Shown here: piece after piece, positions 37,839 through 45,714 of the stretch
Numbering within the stretch: the stretch's first letter is position 1
How the letters are laid out: each line of letters begins with the position of its first letter
Assembly: GCA_963772845.1 (NCBI GenBank)
Contig: CAVYYW010000021.1
Location: 115,039-179,038, forward strand
Direction: 5' to 3'
Origin: CAVYYW01 sp963772845
Lineage (GTDB): Bacteria; Bacillota; Bacilli; Bacillales; Sporolactobacillaceae
DNA length: 64,000 nucleotides
The notes under the pieces: generated by a model
What the model was told of the DNA's origin: nothing
The model's input: only the letters and a program-made list of their open reading frames with translations
Database searches by the model: none
Program-made: the position numbers and the translations under genes

Positions 37839-39012
37839 ATGAGGAACTGGACGCTAATAAAAAATGTTAACTGCTATACACCTAAACCAGTCGGCATGAA
37901 GGATATTCTGATTGCCGGGGGTAAAATAACAGCAATAGAAGATAACATAACGCTTTCTTTAAAAGAGGATAATATTATTGATGGAAGAGGAAAAACCGCC
38001 ATTCCTGGCTTGATTGATCACCATGTTCACATAATGGGTGGAGGAGGCGAGGGCGGATTCCGGACACGGACGCCTGAGCTCAAACTTTCTGAGGCGGTCA
38101 ACGCTGGGGTCACCACAATTGTTGGCGTAATTGGTACGGATGGCACGACGCGTGTGATGCCGGATCTGATTGCAAAAGCGAGAGGCGTTGGAAGAAGAAG
38201 GGATCTCTTGCTACGTTCACACAGGAAACTATCACGTTCCGACCAGAACATGTACCGGTTCCATCACTGACGATATGATTTTAATCGACAGGGTAATCGG
38301 CAGCGGCGAAATCGCTATAAGTGATCACCGTTCTTCTCAGCCTACTGTACAGGAGCTGGCGCGGATCGCTTCAGAAGCAAGAATCGGAGGGATGCTGTCT
38401 GGTAAAGCGGGCATCGTGAATATCCATGTGGGTGATGGCAAGGACGGTCTGACATTAATTCAACGGGTAGTGGAGACGACAGACATTCCTGTTTCACAAT
38501 TTCTGCCGACTCATATTAACCGCAATCCGGCTTTGTTTGAACAAGGCATAAACTACGCTAAAAATGGCGGATATGTGGATTTCACAACAAGTACGATTCC
38601 GACATTTATAGAAGACGGAGAAGTGCCCGCTGCGCATGCTGTCAGGCTCATGGCTGACAAAGGGGTTCCTCTGGAGAATATAACAATGACCTCTGATGCG
38701 CAGGGAAGCTTACCTGCCTTCAACCGAGAGGGAGAATTAACCGGTTTAACCGTAGCTCCAATAAGAAGTCTTTTTGAGGCTTTTTTACAGCTGGTTCAGG
38801 AAGAAAACTTTACACTCGAGCAAGCGATTCAGATCGTTTCAACAAATCCAGCTAGGATCTTGAAATTTAAAAGTAAAGGCCGCTTGATGCCGGGTGCTGA
38901 TGCAGACCTTCTTTTGCTTGAACCGAGGGAACTGACTTTAAAAGATGTTTTTTCAAAAGGGCAGCGACTGATGGCTGATGAGAAAATTACGGTTTGGGGT
39001 ACTTTTGAATAA
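37839..39012 (+). pseudogene. iadA: Isoaspartyl dipeptidase IadA, broken by one +1 frameshift
   Basis: Amidohydrolase-superfamily zinc enzyme that hydrolyses beta-aspartyl dipeptides from damaged proteins. Signatures IDHHVHIMGGGGEGG, VVGVIGTDG-like, TGNYHVPTRT, ISDHRSSQPT, LPTHINRNPALFEQ and MTSDAQGS run collinearly with E. coli IadA. Reading jumps by +1 near 38183 (AGAGGCG where AGAGCG restores KARALEEEGISC). Joined length is about 390 residues. The segment VIGSGEIAISDHRS has Glu where E. coli has its carboxylated Lys (VIGVKCAISDHRS). ATG 37839 with AGAGGTGG. Confidence 0.87.
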
Positions 39013-39105
39013 AAAATGCGTATGAATGAGCTGACTTTATAAACAATTCAAAAGCAGCGTAATGAAGAAAGTGGACAATTAATAATCTGGAAAATTCCCT
39101 GTTCC

Positions 39106-39131
39106 AAGCTGCCTGTGAGGAGGCTTTTTTT
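39106..39131 (+). terminator. Possible terminator after iadA
   Basis: AAGC..CCT/AGG..GCTT imperfect stem with two mismatches, then seven T. Confidence 0.5.
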
Positions 39132-39231
39132 ATTCCAGCACAAAAACGGGTGCGAAAAATATCGTCAGGGTATTAACCTATATTATTCCTTTGAATAGTA
39201 TAACCATGATAAAAGTCTAGGAGGAATAAGC

Positions 39232-39861
39232 TTGGAACATAACGAAAATCAAAATACTCAGTACGATAACCAAATTACTCAGTGGGAAGACCACGAACGT
39301 CAATATGGTGCTCAACCAGGCATGGGAACGCAGCAAGGGTACGGCGGCCAGCAAATGCCGTGGCAAGGCCAAGGAATGCAGGGAGGCTACGGTCAAGAGA
39401 TGCCATGGCATGATGGCCAGGGAATGCAGGGAGGCTACGGTCAGCAGATGCCGTGGCAAGGTCAAGGAATGCAAGGGGGTTACGGTCAGCAAATGCCGTG
39501 GCATGGTCAAGGAATGCAAGGAGGTTACGGTCAGCAAATGCCGTGGCAAGGTCAAGGAATGCAAGGAGGCTACGGTCAGCAAATGCCGTGGCAAGGTCAA
39601 GGAATGCAAGGAGGCTACGGCCAGCAAATGCCGTGGCAAGGTCAAGGAATGCAAGGAGGCTACGGTCAGCAGATGCCGTGGCAAGGTCAAGGAATGCAGG
39701 GAGGCTACGGTCAGCAGATGCCGTGGCAAGGTCAAGGAATGCAAGGAGGCTACGGCCAACAGATGCCTGGTATGGGACAGCAAGGGGGAACCGGCCAAAT
39801 GCCTGGCTATGGTATGCAGGGTCAGCAGGGAACACAACAGGGTCAGAGCGGAACGGAATAA
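39232..39861 (+). CDS. Gln/Gly/Met-rich tandem-repeat protein
   Basis: 209 residues, TTG start at 39232 with AGGAGG. A charged, Asn/Gln-rich head of about 45 residues is followed by nine copies of a 15-residue unit GQGMQGGYGQQMPWQ (one unit has HD inserted) and a Gln/Gly-rich tail. Synonymous changes between units (TAC kept, GGT/GGC, CAA/CAG) suggest protein-level constraint. There is no signal peptide or membrane segment. The composition resembles spore-coat or self-assembling low-complexity proteins, but I cannot assign a function. Followed by a very strong terminator. Confidence 0.8.
   Translation: MEHNENQNTQYDNQITQWEDHERQYGAQPGMGTQQGYGGQQMPWQGQGMQGGYGQEMPWHDGQGMQGGYGQQMPWQGQGMQGGYGQQMPWHGQGMQGGYGQQMPWQGQGMQGGYGQQMPWQGQGMQGGYGQQMPWQGQGMQGGYGQQMPWQGQGMQGGYGQQMPWQGQGMQGGYGQQMPGMGQQGGTGQMPGYGMQGQQGTQQGQSGTE
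39368..39770 (+). repeat. 45-bp coding repeat, nine units
   Basis: In-frame 45-bp unit inside the repeat protein gene. Because the unit length is a multiple of three, all frames stay open, so long antisense and shifted ORFs appear over it and should be ignored. Confidence 0.85.
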
Positions 39862-39870
39862 ACACTCTTC

Positions 39871-39923
39871 AGAAGATCTAAAAGCCTTTTTGACTGAAAA
39901 CGCTTTTAGATCTTCTTTTTATT
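39871..39923 (+). terminator. Strong terminator of the repeat-protein gene
   Basis: 15-bp perfect stem AGAAGATCTAAAAGC/GCTTTTAGATCTTCT, then TTTTATT. Confidence 0.93.
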
Positions 39924-40000
39924 GGAATGAATTTCAGAAGAAGTCAAAAAAGCATTTGGAGGGCACCAAACGCCAAAAAGCTTAGTTGAAGGAACCAATA

Positions 40001-40255
40001 GAGGCGTTGGAGGACAAAAATGCGCCAAAATCCGAAAAGGTGGAATCCAAAGAATCGTTGGAGGACAAAAAAGCGCCAAAATCCGAAAAAGTGGAATCCA
40101 AAGAGGCGTTAGAGGACAAAAAAGCGTCAAAATCCGAAAAAGTGGAATCCAAAGAGGCGTTGGAGGACAAAAAAGCGTCAAAATCCGAAAAGGTGGAATC
40201 AAAGAGGCGTTGGAGGACAAAAAAGCGTCAAAATCCGAAAAAGTGGAATCTAAAA
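40001..40255 (+). repeat. 51-bp tandem repeat, five copies
   Basis: Units start at 40001, 40052, 40103, 40154 and 40204 with GA(G/A)(G/T)CGTTGGAGGAC. The array is flanked on both sides by CCAAACGCCAAAAAGCT (about 39966 and 40274). Read as protein it gives a 17-residue EALEDKKAPKSEKVESK unit, but the last unit loses one base and there is no good start, so it is probably non-coding. Confidence 0.8.
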
Positions 40256-40422
40256 AAGGCGTTTGATACCCTCCAAACGCCAAAAAGCTGACATAGAGGA
40301 GGCAAACCGCTAAGTTGAGGAGCCTCCTATCAGCTCTCCACGTCACGTCCTGTAACAACGCCGATCCAGCCGATCCTTCTTAAATCCTGAGGGCATGAAA
40401 GAACAAGAATGTTTACAGCCAT

Positions 40423-41205
40423 TTACTTATTTGGGCTATTTTGAAGAAGCCGGAAGTCATTATTGAATAGGGACTGATATCTTGGGTTCGTTCTCATTAG
40501 TTGTGTCACAGTAACAAAATGGTAACCTCGGCTGCTGAGAGCAGGGAGGATTTTTTCGAGAGCTTTAACTGTCTGAGAACGGTCTCCGCCTGCATCGTGC
40601 AATAAAATGATATCACCATTTCTGACATTAGATCGGATATGCTGAATAATATTTCCTGTTCCAGGGTTGGCCCAGTCTCTTGGATCCTGATGCCACGACC
40701 AAAGAATGATTTCGAATTTATTTTTATTCGCCATCTTAATTGAATGAGGACTAAGGGTACCCCCGGGCGGACGAAGCAGTTTCACTTGAGATAACTGATA
40801 AGAATGAATAAGGTCATCGGTTTTCTGAACCTGGTTATAGAATTGAACAGGATCCATCTGAGTCAGCTTTCTATGGGTAAAGGTATGGTTACCGAGCTCA
40901 TGTCCTTCATCGACTTCACGTTTTATCAGGGCCGGGTATCGTTCCATCCGATTGCCGATTACAAAAAAAGTGGCTTTCGCATGATTTTTTTTCAAAATAT
41001 CCAAAATTTGAGGTGTAAAAACGGGATCTGGCCCATCATCAAAGGTGAGGGCAACAACCTTCATTCGGGTTGGCACCTCCCATACAATATCACCTTGGCG
41101 TTCATGAAGGCTTCGGTTGGGAATAAATCCTTGCGCAGGCTGAGGATTAAGGAAAGCCAGAATAATAAGAGAAATGATGATACCTGGTTTTAGCATAATA
41201 CGCAT
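40423..41205 (-). CDS. Secreted polysaccharide deacetylase (NodB domain)
   Basis: 260 residues with a signal peptide (hydrophobic 8-25, cleavage probably after PAQG). NodB homology domain from about 48: metal/catalytic Asp pair in LTFDDGPDP, the GNHTFTH histidines, RPPGG, and LLHDAGGDR. It likely removes acetyl groups from peptidoglycan or another surface glycan; the exact substrate is not readable. GAGGAGAAGG before ATG 41205. No clear terminator downstream. Confidence 0.9.
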   Translation of the reverse strand: MRIMLKPGIIISLIILAFLNPQPAQGFIPNRSLHERQGDIVWEVPTRMKVVALTFDDGPDPVFTPQILDILKKNHAKATFFVIGNRMERYPALIKREVDEGHELGNHTFTHRKLTQMDPVQFYNQVQKTDDLIHSYQLSQVKLLRPPGGTLSPHSIKMANKNKFEIILWSWHQDPRDWANPGTGNIIQHIRSNVRNGDIILLHDAGGDRSQTVKALEKILPALSSRGYHFVTVTQLMRTNPRYQSLFNNDFRLLQNSPNK

Positions 41206-41314
41206 TTTGCCTTCTCCTCTCTCATGTCAGTTATTATTTGCAGATACTGAGTGATCATACAGCCGATTTAAAAATAAAGTAGCCCGATTAGACAAACCAT
41301 GACACTCGTGGAGT

Positions 41315-41342
41315 ACAAGGCAGTGCAAACGTACATATGGTA
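41315..41342 (+). promoter_or_regulatory. Sigma-K-type promoter of the cotD-like gene
   Basis: ACA at 41315-41317, 16-bp spacer, CATATGGTA at 41334-41342, matching the sigma-K pattern (AC ... CATANNNTA). It sits 34 bp before the coat-protein start, consistent with mother-cell expression late in sporulation. Confidence 0.7.
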
Positions 41343-41375
41343 TTAATGAGTTCAATATTTAAGGGGGTTTGAACA

Positions 41376-41621
41376 ATGGTTTGGTGTAAGCCAAGAAGAA
41401 CGAATGCCATCACGGATCCAGTGCAGCAAAATGTTATTGATGTTTACAAACCTGTTATTGTGCCACATATTCATCAGACGCATACTCAAGTAAGGACCCA
41501 TATGATGTATGAGCATCAGCACTATTACCAGCAAACGTTTTCACATTGCTGTGATGAGTGTCATCAGCACAGACAAATGAATGCTCCGCAAAGAATTGAT
41601 CCATCTCAATTCTGCAGATAG
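41376..41621 (+). CDS. cotD: CotD-family spore coat protein
   Basis: 81 residues, rich in His, Gln and Cys. The segment KPVIVPHIHQTHTQ closely resembles the CotD core (IVPHIHPQHT in B. subtilis), and a HCCDECHQH cluster near the C-terminus fits disulfide- or metal-linked coat material. AAGGGGG before ATG 41376. The adjacent sigma-K-like promoter supports the assignment. Confidence 0.82.
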   Translation: MVWCKPRRTNAITDPVQQNVIDVYKPVIVPHIHQTHTQVRTHMMYEHQHYYQQTFSHCCDECHQHRQMNAPQRIDPSQFCR

Positions 41622-41735
41622 AAAATGTCATCAAGAAATACTCATTAGCCTTAAGAATGAAAAAATAGAAACCAGCCTGACAAGGTTTCTAAGGCATCTA
41701 TTTGCTTTTTAAGCAGAATGTCTCTTGCAGTCCAA

Positions 41736-41763
41736 CACGTCCTGAAAAGGGCGTGATTTTTTT
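41736..41763 (+). terminator. Terminator between cotD and corA
   Basis: CACGTCCT pairs with AGGGCGTG (one wobble) around GAAA, then ATTTTTTT. Confidence 0.88.
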
Positions 41764-41789
41764 GGTATGTGAAGCGGTTCAATTTTTGT

Positions 41790-41818
41790 TTGTCATATAA
41801 GTCAATGGCATGTATGAT
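41790..41818 (+). promoter_or_regulatory. Promoter of the corA transcript
   Basis: TTGTCA, 17-bp spacer, TATGAT. The predicted start near 41825 leaves a leader of about 185 nt before corA. Confidence 0.75.
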
Positions 41819-41864
41819 TAAGAAGGTAAAAAAACGCTAAACTGCGAAAGGAGCTGATAGCTCA

Positions 41865-41972
41865 ATGAGTTCTGACAGTTCACCCAGTCCCGAACCTGTA
41901 TTAAATAATGAGGAACATAGGTATCCAGTTCTTTCGGAAACTGACAGCAGCTATCACCCCGTAGGAGCTTAG
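41865..41972 (+). CDS. Possible 35-residue leader peptide upstream of corA
   Basis: ATG 41865 with AAAGGAG about 11 bases before; the ORF encodes a Ser/Pro/Glu-rich peptide beginning MSSDSSPSPEPVLNNEE and ending YHPVGA, stop TAG. It ends 38 bp before corA inside the same predicted leader. CCTC at about 41986 could pair with GAGG of the corA ribosome site. Proline-containing leader ORFs regulate Mg2+ transporter genes in enterobacteria; a similar role here is only inference. Confidence 0.4.
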   Translation: MSSDSSPSPEPVLNNEEHRYPVLSETDSSYHPVGA

Positions 41973-42010
41973 GAGCGACATGATTCCTCTCACCATGAGG
42001 AGGACCGCTT

Positions 42011-42949
42011 ATGCTTGAAATTTATTTAACTGATGAGCTTGGTCAATTGAACAAGGTCGATACGTTTACAAAAGGATGCTGGATTAACCTGATTCACCCG
42101 ACAGAAGAAGAAGTGAAGAGGGTGGTGGAGAAAGCGTCCATCCCAGTTGATTTTATTAAAGATCCGCTCGATGATGATGAACGCTCCAGAATCGAAAAAG
42201 AAGATGACAGTGTTTTAACTATTGTTGATATTCCTGTTCAGGTTCAGGATGATACAGATTCGGCATTATACGATACAATTCCGCTTGGGATTATTGTGAC
42301 GCCTTATTATTTTGTTACGGTTTGTCTGCAGGACAACCCCATTATCAACAGTTTTATTCAGAAGAAAGTCAAAGGTTTTTTCACATATAAAAAGACGCGT
42401 TTTACGCTGCAGATTCTTTATGTCATGGCGACTTATTATCTGAAGTATTTAAAACAGATTGACCGCAAAACAACGACCATCGAACATGAACTGCGGCAAT
42501 CCATGAAGAATAAAGAATTGTTCAGCCTTCTTAGTCTGGAGAAAACACTCGTTTATTTCATGACCTCCTTGAAAGCAAATAATACGGTTATGGAAAAGAT
42601 GACGAAGCAGCATTTCTTAAGAATGTATGAGGATGATCATGATTTGCTTGAGGATGTCATTATTGAAGCGAAGCAGGCCATTGAAATGACAGAGGTTCAC
42701 AGCAACATTCTTACAGGAATGATGGATGCTTATGCGTCTGTTATTTCCAATAATGTCAATGTTGTGATGAAATTCCTTACCACGATTACGATTGTACTTT
42801 CTCTACCAACTATGGTGGCGAGCTTTTATGGCATGAATGTCAATATTCCATTTCAGCATGCGCATCATGCCTTCTGGATTCCAATGATCATTGCTGTTAC
42901 TCTCTCAGGTGTTACCGCCTTCGTCTTTTGGAAGAAGCGCTATTTCTGA
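42011..42949 (+). CDS. corA: CorA-family magnesium/divalent cation channel
   Basis: 312 residues, the normal CorA length: a large acidic and helical cytoplasmic domain, then two C-terminal transmembrane helices with the signature YGMNVNIPF (GMN motif) between them. Forms pentameric Mg2+ (or Co2+/Ni2+) channels. ATG 42011 with GAGGAGG. Confidence 0.95.
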   Translation: MLEIYLTDELGQLNKVDTFTKGCWINLIHPTEEEVKRVVEKASIPVDFIKDPLDDDERSRIEKEDDSVLTIVDIPVQVQDDTDSALYDTIPLGIIVTPYYFVTVCLQDNPIINSFIQKKVKGFFTYKKTRFTLQILYVMATYYLKYLKQIDRKTTTIEHELRQSMKNKELFSLLSLEKTLVYFMTSLKANNTVMEKMTKQHFLRMYEDDHDLLEDVIIEAKQAIEMTEVHSNILTGMMDAYASVISNNVNVVMKFLTTITIVLSLPTMVASFYGMNVNIPFQHAHHAFWIPMIIAVTLSGVTAFVFWKKRYF

Positions 42950-42954
42950 CAATA

Positions 42955-42996
42955 GGGTGAGGGAGGTATCCGTAAAGATTCCTTCCTCTCCCTTTT
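42955..42996 (+). terminator. Terminator of corA
   Basis: GGGTGAGGGAGG faces CCTTCCTCTCCC with two mismatches, then TTTT. Confidence 0.65.
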
Positions 42997-43018
42997 CATA
43001 TTAGAAAGGAGCCGGTAT

Positions 43019-43294
43019 ATGAGTCTTCAGAAGGGATTCCCTATTTTAGATCTATATATAGGCCCTCATTGTCCCTTGTGCCATCAGGCTGAAGCTGTGC
43101 TTGCCTTAATTGAGGAAACGTACGGACTGCCGTTTCGGATAATTGATATCTATGGTGATGACCGTTTGCTGGAAAAATACCAGTTGATGATTCCGGTTGC
43201 CGCTTTTGAGGGAGCTTGTCTCGGGTATGGCAGGATTTACTATTCAGAGCTCGCCGATCGTCTAGAAGAGATTAATTTAATAAAAAATGATTAA
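43019..43294 (+). CDS. Glutaredoxin-like thioredoxin-fold protein
   Basis: 91 residues with a CPLC redox pair near residue 18 (IGPHCPLCHQAE), followed by the cis-Pro region MIPVAAFEG. Resembles the glutaredoxin-family proteins found before cggR in related Bacillales. The partner is unknown. GGAG before ATG 43019; it is separated from cggR by that gene's promoter. Confidence 0.85.
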   Translation: MSLQKGFPILDLYIGPHCPLCHQAEAVLALIEETYGLPFRIIDIYGDDRLLEKYQLMIPVAAFEGACLGYGRIYYSELADRLEEINLIKND

Positions 43295-43342
43295 AAATAT
43301 AATAAACGGGTAATATGTAATTAGAAATAGCAAACAAAAGAC

Positions 43343-43372
43343 TTGAAATGGTCACAAAAAGTTTGCTATTAT
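43343..43372 (+). promoter_or_regulatory. Promoter of the cggR-gapA glycolytic operon
   Basis: TTGAAA, 18-bp spacer, TATTAT with a TGC extension. It lies just before the CggR operator. Confidence 0.7.
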
Positions 43373-43387
43373 ATTTTTGTAGGCAAT

Positions 43388-43423
43388 GGGACGCAAAATG
43401 ACTAAGAGGGACATATTGAGTCC
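43388..43423 (+). promoter_or_regulatory. CggR operator
   Basis: Two GGGAC-N6-(TGACT/AGTCC) half sites start at 43388 and 43408, a tandem arrangement like the B. subtilis CGGGAC-N6-TGTC repeats between the promoter and cggR. Fructose-1,6-bisphosphate would relieve repression. Confidence 0.75.
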
Positions 43424-43441
43424 ATCTGAAAGGGGGATGTT

Positions 43442-44464
43442 ATGGAGGGTTTAATTGACATACAGAAAAAGCTGATTCCGGATGTCCTTGATGTCATGTC
43501 AACCCGCTATCGCATTCTCCAGTCTCTTTCGGTTTTGCAGCCCATTGGCCGGCGGGCCCTTTCAGCTAACCTTGGCATGACAGAGCGGGTCTTAAGAAGT
43601 GAAGTGACACTTCTTAGCCAGCAAGGTTTACTGGATATGGCCACCAACGGGATGAAATTAACGCCTGATGGTGAGAAGATTGTCCTGGCACTGGATCATG
43701 TAATGAAAAATGTGTCGGGTATTCGGGATCTTGAAGCCCGTCTTGAGAAAACGCTCGGCATTTCCCGCGTGATCGTCGTATCCGGAGACAGTGATCAGTC
43801 TCCATGGGTAAAAGACGAAATGGGTCTTGTGGCGGTCGGTGAAATGGAAAGACATTTGCTTCCTAAAAGCATTATCGCTGTTACAGGAGGTACGACGGTG
43901 GCAGCCATTGCTTCCGCTATGCACCCGATGAAGAAGCGTTCGGCAGATCTGCTATTTGTGTCTGCACGGGGCGGTCTAGGGGAGCAGGTTGAGAATCAGG
44001 CCAACACCATTTGTGCCAAAATGGCTGAAAAAGCTGAAGGCCGGTACAGGCTGTTGCATGTACCCGATCAGTTAAGCGAAGAATCTTATCTTACACTGAG
44101 CGAAGAGCCCAGCGTAAAGGAAGCAATAAACCTTTTGAATGATGCAACACTTATCATTCACGGAATCGGCGATGCAGAAACAATGGCAGTAAGGCGGCAT
44201 TCAAGCAATGATATGATGCACAAAATCGAGACAGAATGCGCCGTGGCTGAGGCTTTTGGTTATTATTTTGACAGCGAAGGGCTTGTCGTTCACAAAGCGC
44301 GGACGATCGGTATACAGCTGGAAAATCTTTATGAAAATAGGAAAGTGATTGCTGTTGCCGGAGGAAAGTCAAAAGGCAGAGCAATTAAAGCTTATTTTAA
44401 ACGCGGACCGGATTCTATTCTCGTAACCGATGAAGGCGCCGCAGAAGAAATACTTAGTCAATAA
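43442..44464 (+). CDS. cggR: Central glycolytic genes regulator CggR
   Basis: SorC/DeoR-type repressor of gapA-pgk-tpiA-pgm-eno that senses fructose-1,6-bisphosphate. 340 residues: a winged-helix N-domain (about 20-85, RRALSANLGMTERVLRSEV) and a sugar-phosphate-binding domain (ITGG-like AVTGGTTVAAIASAM, SARGGLGEQVENQAN). The operator is visible upstream of its own gene, so it is autoregulated. Confidence 0.96.
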   Translation: MEGLIDIQKKLIPDVLDVMSTRYRILQSLSVLQPIGRRALSANLGMTERVLRSEVTLLSQQGLLDMATNGMKLTPDGEKIVLALDHVMKNVSGIRDLEARLEKTLGISRVIVVSGDSDQSPWVKDEMGLVAVGEMERHLLPKSIIAVTGGTTVAAIASAMHPMKKRSADLLFVSARGGLGEQVENQANTICAKMAEKAEGRYRLLHVPDQLSEESYLTLSEEPSVKEAINLLNDATLIIHGIGDAETMAVRRHSSNDMMHKIETECAVAEAFGYYFDSEGLVVHKARTIGIQLENLYENRKVIAVAGGKSKGRAIKAYFKRGPDSILVTDEGAAEEILSQ

Positions 44465-44499
44465 TATATTGAACCTACACTCTAAGGAGGAATTTTATT

Positions 44500-45507
44500 A
44501 TGGCAGTAAAAGTTGGAATTAACGGATTTGGACGTATTGGACGTAATGTTTTTCGCGCATCACTAAACAACCCGGATGTTGAGATCGTAGCGGTTAATGA
44601 TTTAACGGATGCGAATATGCTTGCACATCTATTGAAATATGACACGATTCATGGCGAGCTTGACGCTGAAGTGAAAGTGGACAATGATGATCTCGTTGTT
44701 GATGGTAAGAAAATTAAAGTATTAGCAGAACGTGACCCTGCACAGCTTGGCTGGGGTGATCTTGGTGTTGAAGTTGTGGTTGAATCAACTGGCCGTTTCA
44801 CTAACAGAAGCGACGCAGCGAAACACGTTGAAGCAGGTGCTAAAAAAGTAATCATTTCTGCTCCTGCAAAAGACGAAGACATTACAGTGGTAATGGGTGT
44901 TAACGAAGATAAATATGATCCTTCAAAACATGATGTGATTTCAAATGCTTCTTGTACAACCAACTGTCTTGCACCTTTTGCTAAAGTTTTGAATGATAAA
45001 TTCGGCATTAAACGCGGTATGATGACAACGGTTCACTCATATACAAATGATCAGCAGATCCTTGACCTGCCTCATAAAGACTATCGCCGTGCTCGTGCAG
45101 CAGCTCAAAACATTATTCCGACAACAACAGGCGCTGCAAAAGCTGTTTCACTTGTTCTTCCTGAATTGAATGGCAAGCTGAATGGTATGGCAATGCGTGT
45201 ACCGACTCCAAACGTTTCACTTGTTGACCTTGTAGCTGAGCTTGACAAAGACGTAACGGTTGATGACGTAAACAAAGCTCTTAAAGAAGCAGCTGATAAT
45301 GAATTAAAAGGTATCATGGGTTACAGCGAAGAGCCGCTTGTATCAAGCGATTATAATGGCAACACGCACTCTTCAATTGTTGATGCTCTTTCAACAATGG
45401 TAATTGAAAACAACATGGTGAAAGTCGTTTCTTGGTATGACAATGAATTTGGTTATTCAAGCCGTGTGGCTGATCTTGCAGCCTATATTGCTAAACAAGG
45501 CCTGTAA
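44500..45507 (+). CDS. gapA: Glyceraldehyde-3-phosphate dehydrogenase (glycolytic)
   Basis: NAD-dependent glycolytic enzyme. 335 residues. NAD-binding NGFGRIGR at 8-15, catalytic C152 in SNASCTTNC, and the conserved WYDNEFGYSSR near the end. AAGGAGG before ATG 44500. The codon choice looks optimised compared with neighbours, as expected for an abundant protein. Confidence 0.98.
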   Translation: MAVKVGINGFGRIGRNVFRASLNNPDVEIVAVNDLTDANMLAHLLKYDTIHGELDAEVKVDNDDLVVDGKKIKVLAERDPAQLGWGDLGVEVVVESTGRFTNRSDAAKHVEAGAKKVIISAPAKDEDITVVMGVNEDKYDPSKHDVISNASCTTNCLAPFAKVLNDKFGIKRGMMTTVHSYTNDQQILDLPHKDYRRARAAAQNIIPTTTGAAKAVSLVLPELNGKLNGMAMRVPTPNVSLVDLVAELDKDVTVDDVNKALKEAADNELKGIMGYSEEPLVSSDYNGNTHSSIVDALSTMVIENNMVKVVSWYDNEFGYSSRVADLAAYIAKQGL

Positions 45508-45591
45508 TATTTCAGGTTACTGAAGAGTTGGCGGATAAGCCCTAAACTCCTGAATGTTAGGAATTGCATTTTTGCTGGAGCTTACTTTATT

Positions 45592-45621
45592 GGGGGTCAG
45601 ACCCTTTGAGGTCTGGCCCCC
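45592..45621 (+). terminator. Strong hairpin between gapA and pgk
   Basis: GGGGGTCAGACC pairs with GGTCTGGCCCCC (one wobble) but lacks a T tail. A second hairpin (GCATAAAG...CTTTATGC, 45631-45666) follows. Together they may partially attenuate or protect transcript ends, separating gapA output from pgk. Confidence 0.6.
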
Positions 45622-45714
45622 ATAGCCATTGGCATAAAGAAGAGAGATTTTCTCTCCTTTATGCTTTATACTTAAATAGAAAATGACTTCAAAAAATCGA
45701 AGGAGGCTGATAAC

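Noticed and set aside
39217..39865. Long antisense and shifted ORFs over the repeat-protein gene (about 196-226 residues)
   Set aside because: They exist because a 45-bp unit stays open in several frames. Only the plus-strand ORF at 39232 has a ribosome site and a sensible protein.
39986..40291. A 101-residue Lys/Glu-repeat protein
   Set aside because: The fifth 51-bp unit loses a base, the start is a poorly placed TTG and there is no terminator; treated as a tandem repeat.
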